A DNA stretch of 64,000 nucleotides from assembly GCA_015657535.1 (NCBI GenBank), contig JADHZB010001519.1, forward strand, positions 26,133 to 90,132, in the 5' to 3' direction. This DNA is from Nephromyces sp. MM_2019 (taxonomy: Eukaryota > Apicomplexa > Aconoidasida > Nephromycida). How positions within the stretch are numbered: the first letter of the stretch is position 1; every line of letters begins with the position of its first letter. Made by a program: the position numbers and the translations under genes. The notes beneath the pieces were generated by a model that did no database searches, was not told where the DNA came from, and was given only the letters and a program-made list of their open reading frames with translations. Below are positions 51,451 through 63,581 of this stretch, piece by piece.

Positions 51451-51741
51451 ATGAAAGCACACAATTTTTTGAGCGGATCCACCTTTTTAACCTCTATTTT
51501 TGCAGGGGCAATCTACTTGTACCACCAAAATAAAGGTGGGAAACATTCGCCGCATGGTCAGCGCATGTTTTCGAGCTTTCATTCGCACTGCCACTGCACG
51601 TATACCCTCGTATCAAAATGCTTACTCTGTATTATGCAAAATCTCCAGCCTTTTATAGAATTGTTGCTAATGGATGGTGTTGCAGGTGCATCTGAAAAAA
51701 GTTGTCCACGCTTCAAAGCAGCTATTCTCCAGTGGAGGTAG
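51451..51741 (+). CDS. Possible small membrane protein (96 codons, perhaps spliced)
   Basis: ATG to TAG, 96 codons. Residues 8-24 (S-G-S-T-F-L-T-S-I-F-A-G-A-I-Y-L-Y) are a single hydrophobic segment near the N-terminus, followed by a hydrophilic part with several His and Cys. A phase-1 splice from AATAAAG|GTGGG near 51535 to GTTGCAG|GTGC near 51686 would keep the frame and give a very short, single-pass protein of about 45 residues. A third reading uses TATTTTTGCAG at about 51505 as an acceptor of an internal exon, so even the start is unsure. No family is recognised. It could be chance. Confidence 0.3.
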   Translation: MKAHNFLSGSTFLTSIFAGAIYLYHQNKGGKHSPHGQRMFSSFHSHCHCTYTLVSKCLLCIMQNLQPFIELLLMDGVAGASEKSCPRFKAAILQWR

Positions 51742-52024
51742 TAGACCAGCCTCTTCACTCACCCCCTTTGCTCTAACTAGCAAGGATATCCCAATGATAT
51801 TTGTATGGTTCCTTCAACGAACCACTTAAGCTGTGCTACCGATGATTTGCGAGAAAAACATACGCACTGCGCTTAATCACAGCATTTTTTGCAGAGCTGT
51901 TTGCCTCCTCCGCCAAGGCTTTAAAGTGCAGAAAGGGAGAAGTGAACGAAGAGTGCGATGAGGCTTGCGCTACATATACATACCATAAGTGACTAAAAAT
52001 CAAATGGCTGATTTCACGGAGAGC

Positions 52025-52345
52025 AACGTGTGTTATATAATGCTAATTTTGATGAACGTGGCGCACTATATGGGACGTTACTGATTTTGATTTATGAGGG
52101 GCATTACGCTGTAAGATGGCGTCTGATGAATGAAGCGTGCAGCAGCGGTAGGTACGGATTGACTAATGGAGAACATTGCACTGGTCGATACCAGTTGAAG
52201 AAGGTGCCAGCCAGCCTCGGCTGGAAGATGCCGGTTGATGAATGAAGTGCACCGCATTAGAGGATACCAGCTGGTGAATGAAGCCGCACCTGGTCGGGCG
52301 AAGCAAGTTAATCAACGACGCGCCCTCTGCGAGACGATAGTGGTC
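52025..52345. repeat. Degenerate GC-richer tandem repeat with TGATGAATGAAGC core
   Basis: Variants of T(G/C)(T/G)GATGAATGAAG recur near 52107, 52223, 52272 and 52345, each preceded by GATACCAG/GATGCCGG-like words and followed by GC-rich sequence (TGCACCGC, CCGCACC). The copies are too diverged for a clean period, roughly 45-60 bases near the end. Long open frames occur here on the minus strand because the repeat lacks stops there. It is probably an old minisatellite. Confidence 0.5.
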
Positions 52346-53372
52346 GATGTATGAAGCAGATGTTTCACTGGACAATACTACCGATGAGCGTGTCTGAGGT
52401 AGACTTTCGGTGCGCCCGATATAAAGTTCGGATGTAAGGCGCGGGAACTTCTGAGGTTTCGCAATGTGCATGAATATCGCAGGTGACTGATTTTTCAGTG
52501 GAGCAGCTCGCTGTGCTGTGTGCATCTAACACGAGCGTCTGTTCGACTGTTTTTAGGCGCCGGTATATGCAGCTGTTGATACAACAGTAATGCATAGCCG
52601 CTTTAAAATAACAGGTTTTTTGGGAGGTTGCTTCAAAACGGTTTTGTGACGCCTTCTCCGTAGGTAACTCACGATGCGTCCGGGCAGTCATCGTAGCAAC
52701 GAGTGGCAGATTTTGTCCTTTTTTCGGAACCTCGATACCCACTGAGGGCGTGCTGGTTTCTTTACTACGATTGAATGTGCGTGCTTTGTGCTATGTCACA
52801 TACCTCTTTGGGTCCATACGAATGATGGGACTATCCAAAAAAATGGCTTCAATGTCTACTGACTAGTGATTCTTCCAGAGGATATACATCGGACACGCAC
52901 AAGTATTAATGTCAAAATATATATCCTTACGCAAGAGATTCTTCAGAGATTTTAGAGTAAGAGTTTCGGCAGCATAGTAGCGACAGACTTTATAAAACTT
53001 TTGAAGGAATGAAATGAAAGAAGTGAGATATGTGCAACAAAAGTTAGTGGAAGGCACAGTAGGCTATTCAAAACAAGATAGCTTCGAATATGGGGTTTTT
53101 TGAGGCTAGGAGTAAATATTAGTTTTATAACAACCGGCATACACCAGTTACTGTCTAATTACCTTAAAAGTGTGTGATTGCAGCTTATGGTATGTATTGC
53201 AAAAAAATGCCATTCAGAGATGAAATTTTTGCAGAACTGTATCATCCAGATGTCATGACTTGTTAGCATTTCGCTGCCTAGTGCTCCTGTAAAGAATGAT
53301 AAGTTCGCAACATGGCAGCTGCTACAACTGTTTGTTTTCCGTCGGTGCATATAATGGTTTATACTAATAATA

Positions 53373-53520
53373 AGGTAGCATACACGTCAAGAAGCCATCC
53401 TTCAATTATATTTTTAACAAGTTTATTATATATTGACTTGGTAATGAGGTACCATGCACGTCAAGAAGTTTTCCTTCAATTGCACTGTCACCAAGTTTAT
53501 TATATACTGAGATTCGGAAC
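53373..53520. repeat. Imperfect 74-bp tandem duplication
   Basis: AGGTAGCATACACGTCAAGAAG starting at 53373 recurs as AGGTACCATGCACGTCAAGAAG at 53447. Both are followed by CCTTCAATT and later by AAGTTTATTATATA(T/C)TGA. Two copies are seen, with about ten differences and no third copy. Confidence 0.8.
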
Positions 53521-56500
53521 GATCCCTCCTCATAGTGGATATATAACAGACTTAAAGCAAAAATATTTTCTACAGTCTAGATTGTTTATAGGGTTGCTGG
53601 TTTTATTATTTCACCATCACACTGGCTCTCATTGCTAAGCAAGGGCAAAGGGACGATATAAAATTGTAACTTTGTTACGAGCAACTGTGGGTGGAACCAA
53701 ATGAGACATGAAACATTAAGTACTACTTAGAGCTGAATTTGAAAATAAATGTAAAAATATACGTTAATCTTATGTGTAAGATTATATTGAAATCATTGTA
53801 GATGATGTAAAAATAAAAACTAAAAAGGGATTTAGTATAATCAACACATTTACATTAGTAGGAGAAAATGCGCTCAAATACACACAGAATGAATATTGCT
53901 GCCGCAAGTAAGCTCAAAAATAAAAACAACTTTGCCCAAAGAAGCCACTGTTACCGCGCCTTATCAAACTGAAATGAAATTAGCGTGTGAAAACTAAAAA
54001 ATAAATTCAAGTCCCTCGATTTAGGCTGGTACAATTTCAGTCTGTTGTGAAGGTCTTACTTGATAGGAGCCTGGGAATTCGGGCTAACCTTCAATTTGAA
54101 CAATCTACCATAATGGGTCAACAGAATATGATTTGTTCTTCCAAGAATCCTTGCATATTTCTTGGCTATCAGAGGCTATTCATAGTGCCATAATTATTCT
54201 CTCGTATATTTCTCACGTAATTCATGGCAGAATACCTAAAATAAATGGAGATTTGCGCAATGAAGCTGCAACATGTCAAAACTGCTCCCTCGCTACCCGG
54301 TAGTAAAGGATGCTCTACACTGTGCTCAAAGTTTCTTTAATTCGCCAAGTTACCGTGCTTGGGAGATGTACCGAAACACCTTTCCCACACTTCCCTTAGC
54401 CTTTAACCTCATGGCTTTGTGGTTTTTATTCAGTAACCTTGAATAACTTTAAGCGGTTAGTATCGGGCTGGCGAAGGATACTTTTGAGTACCATTGCAAA
54501 GCTTTGAATATCACATTTTCTAGTGTCTGATAAGAGTCATAAATGTAAAGAAGTATCAACAAATTCCTGCCAAGCCAAAAAATGCTCACACGCTTTCTTT
54601 ATTACTGGAACTGCTTTAAAAGTGATTTCCAATTAATATTTGCCAGTGTTAAGGCAATACTGTAATTCGCCTAAAAATAGAAGACGGGGCAGCCAACAAA
54701 AAAGTTCAAACAAGAAAATTCCCTTTGAAGTTGGGTGCACTTTGTAGAAGCGCTTTTTCTCATTTTTTTCGCACCTTCGCTTTCAGGAAGGCATTGCTCT
54801 CCTGCGTGGATCCGGAATGAAGTATGGTGTAATCGAACCTACGCATTGCGAAGTTAACAATCAGATAGTATGAACCGTTGCATGTAGGCTCAATCGTGTA
54901 CAGTGGATTCTTGATGATCAGTGAAGGTCTACTACTATTCTAACCCCTTAATAACAAAATAGGAGGGGCACCTCAGCTCCCTTCTTTGCTTGCAACTAAG
55001 CTTTCTTATTTGACTATCATCCTAGCAATTTTCTGCCCACCAAACTAACAAGTTAATCCCATTGGAATTTTTAGCGCCATGTAATAATCTACGTATAATC
55101 AAAATGCTGCCCTGATACACATCATGCAAAGTTCTATATGATAAGCAATATAATTATCCCAGCATAGTTTCGTATACGCGCCGTGGTGCGATTACTGCGG
55201 CGGTCAGCCCGCACACACAATATTAGATGCATATTTTCTCCCTCACGGTACCACCCAGGCACGACTAAGCGCCCATGCACGCATGTCATCATGTGCACAG
55301 CCGCGCGCCCGTGATAACGCCGTCGTTTGCATCTTTATCGCGAGAGGCGCTAACCTCGAATGCGCATTTAAGAAACCCTTAATAAACCTTGGAAATTCTC
55401 TGTGTACTCCTCGACTATTTCGCTTCATCTTCCAGGCTGAGTGGGTAGACTACACCTAAGTAGTTCTGTGCCTCAAAATCAGTTGTAGCATACCATGTCG
55501 CATGATATTTAGAGCACCATTATTTGAGAGTACAAGCGCACTAAACTTCCTTAGTCACTGAGGCCGTAGATACGCTAGAAAACACGTTTATTATTGGGCA
55601 TCCAATGATATTCTGTAGGTATAAGACGCTTATTTCCGGCAGTTTTTATTAAGTACTGACGTTAAATTATGTGCCCACGGAATTAAAAAAAATTTTTACA
55701 GGTAATTGTAATCGGGATCAACTTGGTAAGTTCAGCGACAATTGAAGGTGAACTGAGTAGTATTGTCCATCATTCACACACTTTAGAGGGGAGTAATTGC
55801 AAGCTGGACCTGCTCTATGATAGTGGTTGCCCGGGAAAAGGGTTCTCTTAAAGCCACGAAGAAACCAAGTGAAATTAAGTTTATTGCTTTGAATACATGT
55901 GAAGAGTATTTACTTTATAGCTGGTAAATACACAATGATGATGCTTAGTAAGTGCTGCTCAAGGTATTTTGCATTCGGAAGGTATACAGTTGCCTATTGT
56001 TTACTCCTGCATGGTGGTCTAAATAGTTCTTTCATTTTTTTTGATGATGTGTACTTTAAGTCAACGTAGCTTGTATCGCACAGTACTGCCTAAATAGCTG
56101 AGCATGGCTTGTGGTTAGTTTGCAGTCATCCTCGATGATAGTTCCTTAGCTAGTCTTGAGCAGTTAGATACCACTGTTTTCATCTATAAGGTACGATAAG
56201 GAGTATAGCAACAAGTTTGAAAACACTAGTGTCAAGTTTATATATAAGCTTCCTTCCTACAAACAAGAAGCATTTAATAAGCAGGCCCAGGCATCATTCG
56301 CAAGCAGCACACTTCGTTCCACCGCATTAGCTTTCACAAGCGTCCACGACTGTCAGTTTGATGTGTGAACAGTTATTCCGCAACAGTGATGCATAGAGGT
56401 GTATAGTTATCACGCCATCCAATGATGAGGGACCACACCCTAAATTTCGAGGTTTCCATCTGTAAGCTCATTATTGCAGCTCTCCTTGATTTAGGAGCAT

Positions 56501-57821
56501 CATAACTAGAACTTCACAAGTTCATTCAGTTTTCACAGCTGGTAGCAAGAGGCAGAGGTTACGAAATATCAGACTTGGAAAACGGTGTTTTCCAGAAGGA
56601 AGTTAACAGTTTGTACTGCAAGATCTTACACCCGCTTTTATCACCTAGCCAAGCTTTTCTCCTGAAGTGATTCTCCCTCTTTTATTGCTCGTGGAACCCT
56701 TCGGCTTATCTGCTGTCACTAACTGTTGGAAGCTGTTCCATGGGTCGCATGCAAACGTTCCAAATTGAATAATACAAGTCAGCAGATGACTGGCGGTAAA
56801 TTTCGTAACTTGACGGGTTCCAATAGCTCATAGCCATGAGAGTAGGATCGACAAAGGAACGTAATCTGGCAGCGTAGAAACAGTACTAACCAATCATGCG
56901 AAAGAGCTTCGAAGCAACACCATATCGTTTAAGTAATACGCACAGTACCGTTAAGCAGTCACACTGAAGATGGTATATGCTGTCGGTGATTTTTAAAACA
57001 TTTTTCTGCGGCTACGAGTGACTAAAAAATATTTGCTTCTGCTGAGGGTTGCATAATTATAATAGCTACGCATACGGATGATAGTTTGCCAGTTATTTCC
57101 GCATAGGCATATCTAATGAGGCAGGTTTTGTCTTGTAAGGGCAACATTAAGTATATTTTTACTATTTATTGTGGATCATTACTCTAGCAGGGATTAGCAA
57201 AATTCCGGTTTCTGAGCTATTTTTCTCTTGTGACTGCCATATCCCCAGCCACCCCGATTTGTTGTAGCCAATTTTCTTCAACTAACCCCCCTTTTTGTTC
57301 TATGAAAATGGCAACCTGTAGGTGCTTCTTTTGTAGCTAGCTGAAATACCTTGGAGAAAATACTGTAGCGAGCTGTTATAACAAGCTTATTTTTGTATAC
57401 CCGCATTTGTCTCATCTTTAAGCGAGTACTTGAAGTGAAAGCGCGTGCAATAATCAGGAGGCAATGGATTAACTACGCTCATACCTTCTGAATATTGTTT
57501 GAGCGCATAAAGTTACTTCTCTTCGCCAGGTAGCATCATATGAGATTTATATTGCTTACGGCCGGGTTGCGATTTATGGCCTTCTATCGCTCGAACTTAA
57601 TACGCTATTTATCTTCAAAATACAGTCCGACTCAGAAAATGAGCTATTGCAATTATGTTGCAAGGGAGGTGAAATAGCAGTGCAGGAAGAAGAAAAAATG
57701 GATAAAGGGGTAGCACTTTGCAAGGCAACTCGACGATTTTTGTCTACAACTCTTTGTAGTCATGGTGCTCGCCTCAGCTTGTTGCCTTTGAGGGCTTTAA
57801 GATGTGTAGTTTGATGCTTCG

Positions 57822-58062
57822 GTTGCTCATGAATGAAGCCAACTTTTTTGTATGAATGGAACCTTCCTCTTTTTTATGAATTAAGCCGACTTTCTTGCTT
57901 ATGAACGAAACCACCCTCTTGTTTATGTACAAAATTCACCCTCTTTTTTTTGTGATGGAACCCCCCTCTTGTGTATGAAAAAACCCACGCTCTTGCTGAT
58001 GAACGAGATCCACGCTCTTACTCATGAACGAACCCAACGAAACCACCCCCTTGTTCATGTGC
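57822..58062. repeat. 24-bp minisatellite, about ten degenerate copies
   Basis: The consensus unit is GTTTATGAACGAAACCACCCTCTT, with copies of 23-33 bases. The array begins at GTTGCTCATGAATGAAGCC and ends at TTGTTCATGTGCAC. Some units end in T-runs or contain ACGCTCTT. Length changes between units break any reading frame, so it is non-coding. It lies about 700 bases upstream of the Ser/acid-rich gene. Confidence 0.8.
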
Positions 58063-58772
58063 ACTAATTACGTAAAGTAATAATTCAGGATTAATTGAAA
58101 TGTAAAAGCTTGAATTGGGTGCCATTATATAAACTCAATGGTTTGTATTACTATTTCTAGATCATTTCCTTTGTGAGCGGCCTTTCAGGCCAGCAGGTCG
58201 ACCCTTGCAAGAGCACGCATAGTTTCAGTGTCTTTCTACTTAGCAAAGTGAAAAAGTAGACGTGTACAGACATATACACGAGAGATTTCCCATAAAAATT
58301 AATGCGCATTTTCATGTATGGCGAATTGTGAGTGAGCTGGTGCGTAGAGGAAGATTGCATGTTTATTAGTGAGTGAGCTTTTTCCCGCTACTCAGCGGTT
58401 TAAGGTTTTTCTGAAAAGCTTTCGCTCTTTTTCCTGCTGCTAATGTTTTTTGTGGAATAGCTCACCTCTTAATTTCCGAATGCTTTGTATGATTCTATCT
58501 AGTGGAATCCAGTGTCAGAATTCTTCCCTCTACCCCCTTATTTTGTTAATTCTCTGTTTAATGCTTTTTCCATCGACAATTCTTCTGTCTCCATATGATC
58601 AATTTGAAACTAGTGAAGCTAGCCAATGCAAGAGGAAAAATCAGGCAGTTTTTCCAGTCCAATTCTGCTTTATCTGCTGCAAATTCAGGACAATCTTCGC
58701 TTCTTTGCTTGCTTCGTTATTCGCTGCTAATTTTCATCGTATTGCACTGCTTTGATACTATTTTAGGACTAT

Positions 58773-61700
58773 ATGTTGGGAAAAGCAGATGGGGAGGACC
58801 TCAATGGGGTCCCTGCAGCTCTCCCCATAACATCAAAAGAAGACGAGCTTAAGAAAGAGGCCACGGGTCTATTGTATAATTGTAGCCAAAATTTGCTTTA
58901 CTCCCTTAACGGAGAATTTTGCGAACCGCAAAATATTCCCACAGGTGTAAAGCCTCTAAACTTCAAGCTAGAGGGAGAAGAGAATGTGTTTTCTTTGGAG
59001 TTGCCATTACATTATTACTCTGCTGCATTCACTCCAGCAGCTGTAGAACTCGAAGATGTATCTTCTTCGCATACAGGAGCATTTTCTGATGATATTGATG
59101 GATATTTTACTCCCGATAACCAAAACTTCGCCTCTTGGAAGGTGCCATCTCCCAAAGCTCTCCTTCGCCAAGCTGCCAGGGTTGGATACGACATGAATAC
59201 GAATTCCAACGAAGTTTCCTCTGCAAATCTAGTATATCCACTTGCTTTAGCGTCGGAGACTAGTTTTTCAAATAGTAAGCTGACGAATTGAATAGAAAAA
59301 TTTGTATTATATTGCTGCAAACTGCAGTTTTGCAAGGCTTTTTTTCCTTCGAAATTATTTGTTTAAAGGTGGTTTTTCTTGCCAGAAAAGGCTTGTAGTT
59401 TATAGAATCACTATTTGTATCAGATTCCACTTTTTCTTTAGAGATGCTTAAAACATCAGTAGTTCTAGGTCAGTAGTATTTTTTCATGATTAAGCTTTAG
59501 TAAGATCTAGTAAGGCGGGTGGAAAAAGCTTGGTCTTATTTTTTAGCATCTTCAGTTTGTCAGATTTTTGAATTGATACATACGGGCAGTCTTGAACTGA
59601 CTTTTAGACGCATTTGACTGTTTGCTTAAAGAAAAAAAAACGCTAATGGCATCCAATAAGATAATTGCTTGGACACCCACCGAATCACAGGAATAGATAA
59701 TCTAATATACTTGGATATACACACCGATTTAAGATCATTAGTTTGCACCACATAAAATCTGATTAATTTTCTCACCTAGAAGAAGTGAGACTGCTACTTT
59801 ATGGCTCTATTTAGTGAAGAATTAATCTTTTTATGCTGTTAAAGTGTGAAAACTCTGCCAAAACGATTCATGAAATATTGGCAGCTATAGGCTTTAAATT
59901 CAAAATTTTGAATTTTTTCATAGAAGCTAAAGATGATTTAGATATATCGCATTAATTAGCTTATCTCATATCAATGAAGAATCCGTAGTTTTAGGGTAAT
60001 TTTGCCTGTTTCTTTGAACTATGATAATGAAAAAAAGCACATACTTACGAGTAGATTTTTTATTATTTTGAGAGCATACACCTTACTTTTCCAATCACTT
60101 GAGTTTCAAAAATAACTGTGTCTACTAACCTAGTCTCTTGTAAAAGGGTTTTTCCCAGAAAAACCAACACTTTCAATATGCCTCCGATTTTTAAAGATTT
60201 TCGGGAATAAATTTGTGTGCGCCAACTTTGATTGCCTTTTTCTTCTTCTTTTTACCTCTATAAGCTGCTTTCTTTGCCTTGTAGCATGCTGTCTTCAAGC
60301 GTATATATGAAAAACATGATATATACTCTTCAGAATAGCACGTAATTATATGAATGTCTGAAATAACCAAGACAACGAAATTGCAAGTTATAAAAGAAAG
60401 AGGAAGAGTTCATCAACTTCTACCTTCAAAAACTATACACATAATTGTTTTAGCAGAAGAAAAAAAGCTTAAAATATCAATTGAAAATGCTTCTATATAA
60501 AAAAAGATGAATCCTAACATCTGATCTCTGATATGTAGGAGATATAGAAACAGAGTTTTCAATCACTCCTTAGAATTGGTAGCTTACCTTTGGTAGCTAC
60601 ACGTGTGCCCTTGTTTGATCGACTTAAACAAACTAGCCTAGCCTGTGCTATTAAGAAAACAAATCGCAGCTTTGGGTTTGATGCAGGTCCGGTCGAAGAT
60701 ACGCATTTTATGAGCTTTTCGAGAGGCCCTAATGTAGTAGCCGATGGCAGGAGTAGTAAGGATATAAGTTTTTCCGATGTGAATCCCCCTGGCAATACTT
60801 GCTTGAAAGGAGTAGATTTAGTGGTAACGAAGAGCAGCTTAGAGGATAAAACCAAAAAGGGTAATCTTGATTCTTTCCCTCGAGTCTCTGAGGGAGATGA
60901 GGCTAAGCCCTCCCTTGGCAGGAAGCTCTCTAGCTCTAGTGTTGGAACGACATCTATAAACAACCCGATGATGGTGGATGTTAAGACAAGCCACGAAAGA
61001 TTTTCTCTTGAGGGAGAAAAGTATGCGATGCCTATTCCTGCAGAATCAAGTTGCCAGAAGGATGGTTCGATGGATAATGTTGCGACGTTAAGCCTTTCAA
61101 AATGCGATTTAGGTCTCACACACACGCATTCAAGACCAAGTTTTGCCAAGTCTATATTTGAAATCTTTTGGCTTGATCAAATGAAATCATAGGGAAACGT
61201 CTATGCTTGAATCTTGCCGTACCCCTTAAGTGTAGTATTTTGCTGTAGTATATCTCGGTGACACCTTTGGGGATTTTGCTTGAGGTTGTGTGTTGGTGGG
61301 GGGGATTTCATTAGTGCTTGTGATGAGGGGTGTGTCTGTGTGTACATGTGTGTGTGTGTATGTATGTGTGTGTGTGGCTTTTGCATGTGTAATGCCCTTA
61401 TTTTGGTGACCTTCTGCTTCAATCCATCGCTTTGAGTTTTTAAGAAAACTCACTGTGTTTCGGGAATTTGATGCATCATTTTGCTTATCTGTGGAAACGT
61501 CAGTTTCTAAAGAAAAAACTGATTTTCTTCTTTAAACTTGATGTTTTAGAATCAAAATAATAAAATTGTAAGAAAGCCTGTTATTTATGCGAATAATAAA
61601 GATATTAGAGTTATATTTTTGATGAATTAATTTTTTTTTGTTTACTCTCAACTCCTTATGTGAAGCCACAGCTTTTATAAATGATTTTTGGTTGCTTTTA

Positions 61701-63085
61701 AAGGCTGAAAAAGCGTTTTTTTGATTTCCGTAGTAGGTCCTGCCTCCTCTGTATTTTTCAGTTGAGTTTATTTGCTTTTTTACTAAGCTGGCCTGCCAGC
61801 ATGCTAGAGGCGTTTGCCTTGTAATATATATATATATGTGTTTATCGGATCCTATCCTTTCAGTTTTACTAGCTTTTAGCCTGAGCTTTTGCTTATGCCA
61901 TAACATATCACTCGACTCATTTTTGATCAAGGGTTATACCTATTGAACTGATGACCTTTTTTCAATGGCTTGTAGCTGTGTGAAGTCCACTTCATTAGCA
62001 TGTTGCTTTTCAGAGTCTTCACCCGTTGTTGAGCATTTTTCGATGGTTTTTAGCTGTGTGAAGTCCACTTCATTAGCATGTTGCTTCTCAGAGTCTTCAC
62101 CTATTGCCTCCTCTCTGAGTACTATAGTGAATTTTTATGTTTATACGCAGATTACTTAGATCGAGAAGTTAATCCAGAAATACAGTCACCAAAGAAGATG
62201 GAAAAAGGCTTATTAGACTCTCTACTTACTGGAATTTCTGACTTTCGAGCAGCTAAAGAATTCGAATTTCCACGTTCTACGGGAAAGGAGGCTGTTAAAA
62301 CCTTCTCATCGAAGTGTTTTTCTAAAGAGGAAAACACAGCTTCAGAGTACGACTCTAGTATTCCTATGGAAGAATCGTTTTTGAGCTCATCACACACGAC
62401 AAACCCTTCCTCTATGGAGTATATATCAGATTCTCTGGAACAAAATGATGATTATCCTGCACACAAGCAGCAGCTAGGGGATTCCATTGAGATGCATGAC
62501 CAAGGTGGTGGTAAGGTAAGATTTCCTAATTGAGCAGCTGAGAACGTGTGCCTCGTCAGTTCTCGAAGCGAATAGGCGGCTGAGAACGTGTGTTTGTGTA
62601 TGTGCTTACTATTTTTATTTACTTCAGTACTCGCGACTTGTAGTTTCTATTTGAATCCTATGTCTTCATGGAGTCTTGCTGTTTTCTTTGAAAAACCACA
62701 CTTTTTTCTCTATCAGACTGCAAAGGAAGCAAATTTTGCAGAAGTGGTTTTAAAGGGTGAAGACCTTCTGGAGAACATGTATATACTAAAGGACAAGGAA
62801 GAAAGTTCTACTAATATTACGCAAAAAGCAACAGCTATAAAGGAATTTGAAGCTTTAATAGATCTAGAATGCTCGTTGGCAGGTATGCCTAAGGATAATC
62901 TCAAGGAGGAAATACGTAGTGCCCCCCTTAATGCCGATCCTGTCGATCTCAAGGATGTAAAGAAGAAAGCTATATGGATAGTTCATAAGGTGGAAGAATA
63001 TAATCAACAAATTATCGATTTTCTGCTGATTTTTTACGATAAAAAACCCTTTTTCCTTCTCAATTTGGAGGCTTTAATGGTGTAG
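58773..63085 (+). CDS. Unrecognised Ser/acid-rich four-exon protein
   Basis: Proposed exons: 58773-59274, 60597-61112, 62151-62515 and 62717-63085. Phases are 1, 1 and 0, and the frame closes at TAG with about 583 residues. The first exon is open 5' to an in-frame TAG that is itself part of CTATTTTAG|GACTATATG, so an upstream exon spliced at 58767 is possible. Residues 1-167 are mixed and acidic with a D-D-I-D-G-Y-F-T-P-D segment. Residues 169-339 are basic and Ser-rich (T-T-R-V-P-L-F-D-R-L-K). Residues 341-461 are Ser/Glu-rich and probably disordered. The last 122 residues look helical (F-A-E-V-V-L-K-G-E-D-L-L-E, then V-D-L-K-D-V-K-K-K-A-I-W). There is no signal peptide, membrane segment or known motif. 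Donors GTAAGC and GTAAGA are strong; GTCTCA at 61113 is weak and least sure. Confidence 0.6.
61284..61378. repeat. TG-rich simple-sequence tract in an intron
   Basis: TGTGTGTTGGTGGGGGGG followed by TGTGTCTGTGTGTACATGTGTGTG-type sequence on +, in the second intron of the Ser/acid-rich gene, about 170 bases past its donor. The H/T-rich open frames on - come from it. Confidence 0.8.
61955..62101. repeat. 78-bp tandem duplication inside an intron
   Basis: TAGCTGTGTGAAGTCCACTT begins at 61973 and again at 62051. Identity is near-complete over about 50 bases (one T/C change) and weaker for about 17 bases before (CTTTTTTCAATGG against CATTTTTCGATGG). The period of 78 is 26 codons, and one + frame reads through both copies. 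It sits 50 bases before the acceptor of the exon at 62151, within the inferred intron. Confidence 0.88.
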
Positions 63086-63580
63086 AAGTAGAACTGGAGT
63101 TTTTATAAAGTTTTTTATAGACTATAAACATCTGCGCATTAAAAAGAAAGAAAAAAATAAGGTAGCAAAGTTGGTTATGGTGCTTTTTCGGCTGATTTTA
63201 TCTTGAAAAATAAGAAATTTTTAAGCTTTGTATGAGCAAAATGAGGTGAATTTGGATAAAAATATTAGCAAAAACCCAGAAAAAGAGGAAAAATTACTTT
63301 TCCTTTGCACTTGTAAATTTCGGTATCAGTCACCAGGTTTTTGCTTTGGTTTTTTCACTTAGGATATTTCATTTAAGTTTAGATTTTAGTGAAGGCTGTG
63401 ATTTTCTATATGAAATACAGCCATTATTAAGCTATCGAATAGATTTTTCTCTGAAAGAGGATGGGTTTCTTTGATGCTGTGTTTTGGACTCATTATGTGT
63501 GTTTTTCATTGAAAAAAGTAGCTGATTGTGGAAGAAACAAAGGATATGGGTTTGGAAATGTAGAGAGGCACCTTAAAATA
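63086..63580. other. 3' flank of the Ser/acid-rich gene
   Basis: AT-rich, no coding frame seen. It presumably holds the 3' untranslated region and terminator of the gene ending at 63085. Confidence 0.45.
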
Positions 63581-63581
63581 T

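Larger units (their letters stand above)
51745..58766. other. 7-kb spacer with degenerate repeats; no gene recognised
   Basis: Apart from the repeat blocks listed separately (52025-52345, 53373-53520, 57822-58062), I see no gene-like frame with motifs. Overlapping minus-strand open frames at 52163-52525 and 52365-52742 lie on or beside the repeated segment. The + frame at 53312-53638 spans the 74-bp duplication. Confidence 0.45.
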
